Of a stretch of 64,000 nucleotides of DNA, positions 60,391 to 64,000 are shown piece after piece. This DNA is from Mycoavidus cysteinexigens (GTDB lineage: Bacteria > Pseudomonadota > Gammaproteobacteria > Burkholderiales > Burkholderiaceae), in the NCBI RefSeq assembly GCF_003966915.1, contig NZ_AP018150.1, forward strand, positions 1,922,001-1,986,000, given 5' to 3'. The translations under genes and the position numbers were made by a program. Every line of letters begins with the position of its first letter. Within the stretch, counting starts at the first letter, position 1. The notes beneath the pieces are model-generated. The model did not search any database, had not been told where the DNA came from, and saw only the letters and a program-made list of their open reading frames with translations.

Positions 60391-61626
60391 ATGGCGTTGG
60401 CACATGCGCAACTATCCCCTTCCAGCGCACATCGTTGGCTGTACTGCCCCGCTAGCGTAGCCCTTGAGGCTGCCTATCTTGATGAGTCAAGCGAATTCGC
60501 GGACGAAGGGACCGCCGCTCACGACTTGGCTGCTCTGGCTCTTACAGAAGGTAAAGATGCGGTTGCTTACCTGGGGCGCACCACCAAAGTCAACAACAAA
60601 GAGTGGGAGTTCACTGATGAGATGACCGGATATGTTCAGAAATATCTGGATTACGTCCGTAGCATCAAAGGTGTGCTGATGGTCGAACAACGTTTACCCA
60701 TCGAGGATATTACGGGTGAAGAAGGAGCCAAAGGCACATCGGATGCTGTGATTCTGGCTGGCGATGAACTTATCATTGTCGACCTTAAATATGGCCGTGG
60801 CGTCAAAGTAGAGGCTGACCATAACGAGCAATTGGCAATTTATGCCCAGGCTGCACTTGACGCGTTTGGGTTCCTTGGTGAATTTAAACGCATGCGTCTG
60901 GTCATTGTTCAGCCTCGTCTAGGCCATATTAGTGAATGGGCCAGCAGCAGCCTCGATTATCTTCAATCTTTTACTGATCGCGTCAAGATCGGCGCGGATC
61001 GATGCAAAGCCGCTGTCACCTACTTTAAGCAACACAATACGCTTCATCCCAATTATTTCATGCCAGGCGAAAAGCAATGCCGCTTCTGCAAAGCAAAAGC
61101 AACCTGTCCCGTATTAGCCCAGCATGTACTAACGACTGTTGCTGATGATTTTGTAGATTTAGCCAAACCCATTGCACCGCAGATCGAAAACGCTACGAAT
61201 CGTACGGTCGATAACAAAACTCTGGGCAATCTGCTTGGATCCGTGGATTTGATCGAGAACTGGTGCAAAGCCATCCGCGGCAAAGTCGAAAGCGAACTCC
61301 TAACCGGCAATCCAGTATCTGGCTACAAGTTAGTTGAGGGTCGCCGTGGCTCCCGTAAATGGATGGATGCAGCCGAAGTCGAAAAAACGCTCAAAACCAT
61401 GCGTTTAAAAACCGAGCAGATGTATGAGCTTTCGCTAATCTCCCCAACAACAGCTGAGAAACTGCACAAATCCGGCAGCATTGGTCCGCGCCAATGGCCC
61501 AAGTTGCAAGCGCTGATTACTCAGTCAGAGGGTAAAGCAAGCGTTGCGCCTGAATCCGATAAGCGCCCCGCACTTGGTATTGCATCGGTCTCTGATGACT
61601 TTGAAAATTTGAAAGAAGCAGCGTGA
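60391..61626 (+). CDS. DUF2800 Cas4/RecB-like PD-(D/E)XK nuclease, 411 aa
   Basis: Nuclease core: KGTSDAVI (Asp117), IIVDLKYGRG (Asp131-x-Lys133), and QLAIYAQAAL (QxxxY motif). Cys19 (WLYCPAS) with Cys230, Cys233 and Cys239 (CRFCKAKATCPV) could bind a 4Fe-4S cluster, as in Cas4/AddB. Probably processes DNA ends during phage replication or recombination with the ssDNA-binding protein encoded downstream. Confidence 0.85.
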   Translation: MALAHAQLSPSSAHRWLYCPASVALEAAYLDESSEFADEGTAAHDLAALALTEGKDAVAYLGRTTKVNNKEWEFTDEMTGYVQKYLDYVRSIKGVLMVEQRLPIEDITGEEGAKGTSDAVILAGDELIIVDLKYGRGVKVEADHNEQLAIYAQAALDAFGFLGEFKRMRLVIVQPRLGHISEWASSSLDYLQSFTDRVKIGADRCKAAVTYFKQHNTLHPNYFMPGEKQCRFCKAKATCPVLAQHVLTTVADDFVDLAKPIAPQIENATNRTVDNKTLGNLLGSVDLIENWCKAIRGKVESELLTGNPVSGYKLVEGRRGSRKWMDAAEVEKTLKTMRLKTEQMYELSLISPTTAEKLHKSGSIGPRQWPKLQALITQSEGKASVAPESDKRPALGIASVSDDFENLKEAA

Positions 61627-61802
61627 AAGACGACCAGGACTACCCACTTGGGCTTGCAAAAGTACTACCGCTTCATGCAGCCAAGCTACTGCACCATGCA
61701 GCGCAAACCCCGATTTCTATATGCGACTCGCAGTCGAGGATAGAAGCAATCGACCAGGCCACCGATTGGATTAAACGAAAGTACCCACAATTTTTTAGAT
61801 AG
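61623..61802 (+). CDS. Small early protein, 59 aa
   Basis: GTG at 61623 overlaps the nuclease TGA (GTGA), suggesting translational coupling. Encodes DYPLGLAKVLPLHAAKLLHHAA ... AIDQATDWIKRKYPQFF. The tight spacing to both neighbours (8 bp to the next ATG) and the complete reading frame make it a real gene. Role unknown; possibly a helper of the nuclease/SSB pair. Confidence 0.7.
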   Translation: MKDDQDYPLGLAKVLPLHAAKLLHHAAQTPISICDSQSRIEAIDQATDWIKRKYPQFFR

Positions 61803-61810
61803 GAATAGAT

Positions 61811-62386
61811 ATGAAACTCAAACTAAATAATGTACGTCTCGCATTCCCTGCGTTATTTGAAGCCAAAACTGTGAATGGTGAAGGCAAGCCTTCGTTTTCC
61901 GCCGTTTTCCTGATAAGCAAACATGATCCTCAAGTCAAAATCATCATGCAGGCCTTCGATATAACTGCAAAAGAGAAGTGGGGCGCAAAAGCAGAAAGCA
62001 TCCTCAAGCAATTACGTAACCAGGATAAAACCGCTCTGCACGATGGCGATAGCGACTCAAAAAAAGATTACGACGGCTTTGAAGGCAATTTATACCTATC
62101 CGCCCGCAACAGCGCACGTCCTCTGGTTCTCGACCTCGATAAAACCCCCTTGGTCGAAATGGAGGGTAGACCCTATGCGGGCTGTTACGTAAACGCTAGC
62201 GTAGAACTCTGGGCACAAGACAACAACTATGGAAAACGTATCAATGCCACTTTACGCGGCGTCCAGTTCTTCGCCGAAGGCGATGCATTCACTGGTGGCG
62301 GCTGCGCCAGTGAAGAAGAGTTTGATGATCTTAGCGTAGATACCAACATTGAAGATCTTGTGCCTCTAATGAAAGCAGCCGCATAG
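61811..62386 (+). CDS. DUF2815 ssDNA-binding protein, 191 aa
   Basis: LNNVRLAFPALFEAK at the start, KPSFSAVFLISK, YDGFEGNLYLSARN, PYAGCYVNASVELWAQDN and an acidic tail (CASEEEFDDLSVDTNIEDL) are the DUF2815 pattern, an OB-fold SSB-like family in phages. The acidic tail would bind partners. GGAATAG upstream. Acts with the primase, polymerase and Cas4-like nuclease. Confidence 0.85.
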   Translation: MKLKLNNVRLAFPALFEAKTVNGEGKPSFSAVFLISKHDPQVKIIMQAFDITAKEKWGAKAESILKQLRNQDKTALHDGDSDSKKDYDGFEGNLYLSARNSARPLVLDLDKTPLVEMEGRPYAGCYVNASVELWAQDNNYGKRINATLRGVQFFAEGDAFTGGGCASEEEFDDLSVDTNIEDLVPLMKAAA

Positions 62387-62431
62387 AGAGACTTTCATTC
62401 TTCTTCTTGCAGAAGTAATGCCGAATCTTCA

Positions 62432-62466
62432 GCCAGGAGGAATCCTGGCAGCCAGGGCGATTTTTT
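62432..62466 (+). terminator. Terminator or attenuator after the SSB gene
   Basis: GCCAGGA (62432-62438) pairs with TCCTGGC (62443-62449). Alternatively CCTGG (62444-62448) pairs with CCAGG (62452-62456), closer to TTTTTT (62461-62466). The hairpins exclude each other. Confidence 0.5.
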
Positions 62467-62687
62467 CCTCCTTTTAAATCGTGACCTGGCCGATTGACTG
62501 CCGTAAGCAGTCGCTTTCGCCGAAATAGCCTGAACGTACAACATATTGTCAGCGGGACACGCCATGTTAAACAGAATTGAATTAGCGAAAACAGGTAGTA
62601 AAAAGCCGATTGCGAACGACTTAATGCAGATCAAAGCAAGGCCCTCCAAATTTGAGAACCTTTACAAAAATATTTACGACACTCTAT

Positions 62688-62716
62688 TTGCAATTTTTAA
62701 CGGATTCAACTATTCT
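62688..62716 (+). promoter_or_regulatory. Sigma-70-like promoter for the rha-polymerase unit
   Basis: TTGCAA (62688-62693), 17 bp, TATTCT (62711-62716). It lies in the gap before the small ORF and rha. Confidence 0.5.
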
Positions 62717-62734
62717 AGTCTTGTCTCGAGAGAG

Positions 62735-62968
62735 ATGGAGCCTAGAACCTCCAAGGATAAGCGGTGCCCGCACCCGATAGATTTGCGTTTTTTTTACGCC
62801 CCGGACATTCAGCCATGGCCGGGAGGGCGACGGATACAAGACCCAAAAGGGAAAGAAGTCCACCTAGCTTATCCTAGGTTTCTAGCCTCCCGGCCGCCTT
62901 GCCGGATGTGTCTAGAAACGCTCCGGCAAGACGTTTATCACAACGTCTCGATAAGGAGCGTTTCATGA
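62735..62968 (+). CDS. Small phage protein upstream of rha, 77 aa (uncertain)
   Basis: In frame from ATG 62735, just after the promoter; contains RFFYAPDIQPWPGG and ends overlapping the rha start by 4 bp (ATGA). Placement and Arg/Pro-rich composition are similar to the poorly understood Ash/Icd-like ORFs found before rha-type genes in enteric prophages. An upstream Met at 62546 would put the promoter inside the gene. Could also be only a structured leader. Confidence 0.4.
   Translation: MEPRTSKDKRCPHPIDLRFFYAPDIQPWPGGRRIQDPKGKEVHLAYPRFLASRPPCRMCLETLRQDVYHNVSIRSVS
62898..62930 (+). promoter_or_regulatory. Leader hairpin before rha
   Basis: CTTGCCGGA (62898-62906) and TCCGGCAAG (62922-62930), perfect 9-bp stem with 15-nt loop, 34 bp before the rha ATG and inside the small ORF. 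A possible translational control element. Confidence 0.45.
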
Positions 62969-63561
62969 CTACGTCCATTATTACTACGGGCGCAATTGCC
63001 CGATCCAATATCCCTACGATGTCTAGCTTGGAGATCGCTAGGTTAACTGATAAAACGCACAATAATGTTTTAAGGGACATTCGCAACGTTTTAATTCAAG
63101 CTGAAATCGATCTGCTCAGATTTGAGCAGATCGAAAAATTCGCAAACAATCGTACCCGTGTTGTCTATAACCTCCCTCGTCTAGAATGCGATCTAATCGT
63201 CAGTGGCTATAGTGTTAAATACCGTTGGTCTATCATCCAACGGTGGCATGAACTAGAAAAACAAGCTGCACAGCGATCTTTACCATCGACTACGCTTTTG
63301 CCTGTAGAGCAAATCAAAGAACTCCAAATCCGTTTGGATCGCTTGAGCAATCTATTTAACCCACTCAGTCAGCCTTTCGGTGATGTCACGGACATTTCTC
63401 GTTTGCTAAGAGGACGCTGCCCAAGGTTGAATAAACCTGTGCCTTCTTACGTTAACGTCCTCGATACATCTGCTGAGATTCACGAGAACTGGCCCACCTG
63501 GAAATTTCACGTATCTCCTACCAAGAAATTAGCGCCAAAACATGAACTGGAGGAGGTCTAA
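62965..63561 (+). CDS. Rha-family phage regulatory protein, 198 aa
   Basis: ATG 62965 with AAGGAG upstream is preferred over 62899. The Rha domain is seen as MSSLEIARLTDKTHNNVLRDIRN and later YNLPRLECDLIVSGYSVKYRWSIIQRWHELE (residues about 14-95). Rha proteins are DNA-binding phage regulators that interfere with growth in hosts without IHF in P22-like phages. The C-terminal part is variable. Its 3' codons give GGAGGAGG for the next gene. Confidence 0.87.
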   Translation: MTTSIITTGAIARSNIPTMSSLEIARLTDKTHNNVLRDIRNVLIQAEIDLLRFEQIEKFANNRTRVVYNLPRLECDLIVSGYSVKYRWSIIQRWHELEKQAAQRSLPSTTLLPVEQIKELQIRLDRLSNLFNPLSQPFGDVTDISRLLRGRCPRLNKPVPSYVNVLDTSAEIHENWPTWKFHVSPTKKLAPKHELEEV

Positions 63562-64000
63562 ATGCTCGCCCACTCCATACATTCTCAATACGATAAGGAT
63601 GCTCTTGTCTCGGCCCTGGCCAAGCAAGCTCAAGCAGTCCATTATCGGGAAGGCCTTGCCATAAAAAAGCTCTACATTGACCTTGAGACATACTGCGAAA
63701 CGCCGATTACCCATGGCACGCATGCGTATGCTGAAAATGCAGAGATCATGTTGTTTGCCTGGGCGCTGGATGATAGCGCTGTGAATGTGTGGGACTGCAC
63801 AGCGGATCCAGCAGTTCCGCCCGATCTACTCCGCGCATTCAACGATCCCTCAGTAGAGATTTGGGCGCACAACTCACATTTTGATCGTACCGTACTCGCC
63901 CATGCAGCTCCATTTCCGGCAGCCTATCTTGCCGCCCAAAATGTCCAGCGCTGGCGCGACACTCTGGTAAAAGCGTTTGCCCATTCTCTACCTGGCGCAC
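63562..64000 (+). CDS. DNA polymerase I (family A), 5' part only
   Basis: Open to the right edge (146 codons). KLYIDLETYCETPI carries the DxE of exonuclease motif I and EIWAHNSHFDRTVL motif II of a DnaQ-like 3'-5' proofreading domain, as in phage family A polymerases. GGAGGAGG lies 4 bp before the ATG. The polymerase domain lies beyond the window. Confidence 0.8.
   Translation, partial: MLAHSIHSQYDKDALVSALAKQAQAVHYREGLAIKKLYIDLETYCETPITHGTHAYAENAEIMLFAWALDDSAVNVWDCTADPAVPPDLLRAFNDPSVEIWAHNSHFDRTVLAHAAPFPAAYLAAQNVQRWRDTLVKAFAHSLPGA

Larger units (their letters stand above)
33032..64000. mobile_element. Podovirus prophage with NLR cargo (right end outside window)
   Basis: Bounded on the left by the tRNA-His att copy (33032-33126). 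It contains, from left to right, cargo NLR, lysis, ejection, tail, capsid, portal, terminase, candidate origin, primase-helicase, Cro-like, CI-like and early replication genes. No contractile or long-tail genes occur (no tape measure or sheath), while three to four internal virion proteins, an adaptor and a gp10-like plug do, indicating a short-tailed phage. The integrase is expected beyond 64 kb next to the intact tRNA-His. Confidence 0.8.

Overview
The window looks like an accessory region of a betaproteobacterium, probably a Burkholderiaceae relative. The evidence is a podovirus prophage with Burkholderiales-type structural genes and several insertion sequences of families common there. Seven large eukaryote-style NACHT / pentapeptide / WD40 proteins are also present. 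Such repertoires are familiar from bacteria living inside eukaryotic cells, including fungal endosymbionts of the Mycoavidus / Glomeribacter type. The taxon is inferred from gene content only; no rRNA or housekeeping gene is present.

Layout. (i) 1-16.5 kb, minus strand: four NLR-like or WD40 genes (1-3590, open at the left edge; 3967-6585; 7517-11464; 11471-16498). They are interleaved with debris of a prophage: an Rz/Rz1 spanin relic at 3.7 kb, a truncated integrase with a frameshifted DUF4224 gene at 6.6-7.15 kb, an IS end at 7.3 kb and a second Rz relic at 7.43 kb. (ii) 16.9-22.6 kb: a 48-nt copy of the 3' half of a tRNA-His gene (attachment-site relic), an NLR gene (17366-20941), and an intact Rz/Rz1/endolysin cassette with the stump of an ejection-protein gene. 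(iii) 22.6-33.1 kb: IS21 relic, a defective IS3 element, a third Rz/Rz1 fragment, an NLR gene (24994-29103), an IS110 element, a complete IS3 element and a group II intron stump, ending at a second identical tRNA-His att copy. (iv) 33.1-64 kb: a largely complete podovirus prophage. It reads from the second att copy: an NLR gene (33473-38017, plus), then on the minus strand lysis, ejection, tail, capsid and packaging genes, a candidate replication origin, a primase-helicase and a Cro-like gene. On the plus strand follow a CI-like repressor and the early genes (Cas4-like nuclease, ssDNA-binding protein, Rha, DNA polymerase I), running off the right edge.

Main point. Every Rz/Rz1 lysis cassette or relic in the window (five of them) has an NACHT or WD40 gene directly beyond its 3' end. 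In the most complete prophage the NLR gene is the only cargo between the spanin genes and the attachment site, and the two stop codons overlap. The spot just downstream of Rz in this phage family therefore looks like a dedicated cargo position for NLR-like proteins. The 7.4-21.9 kb and 24.5-39 kb segments repeat one plan: Rz(+), NLR(-), att, NLR, Rz(-). This suggests that prophage integration and recombination at tRNA-His has multiplied the family.

The WD40 arrays are near-identical 42-residue repeats that differ mainly at a few fixed positions, as in fungal HET-E/HNWD incompatibility proteins. N-terminal regions differ by gene: a helical plus TIR-like region at 11471-16498, an F-box-like segment with no NACHT at 3967-6585, and short repetitive motifs reminiscent of amyloid signalling sequences in 7517-11464 and 24994-29103. 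Antiphage defence (NLR-type) or interaction with a eukaryotic host are both open; neither is demonstrated by sequence alone.
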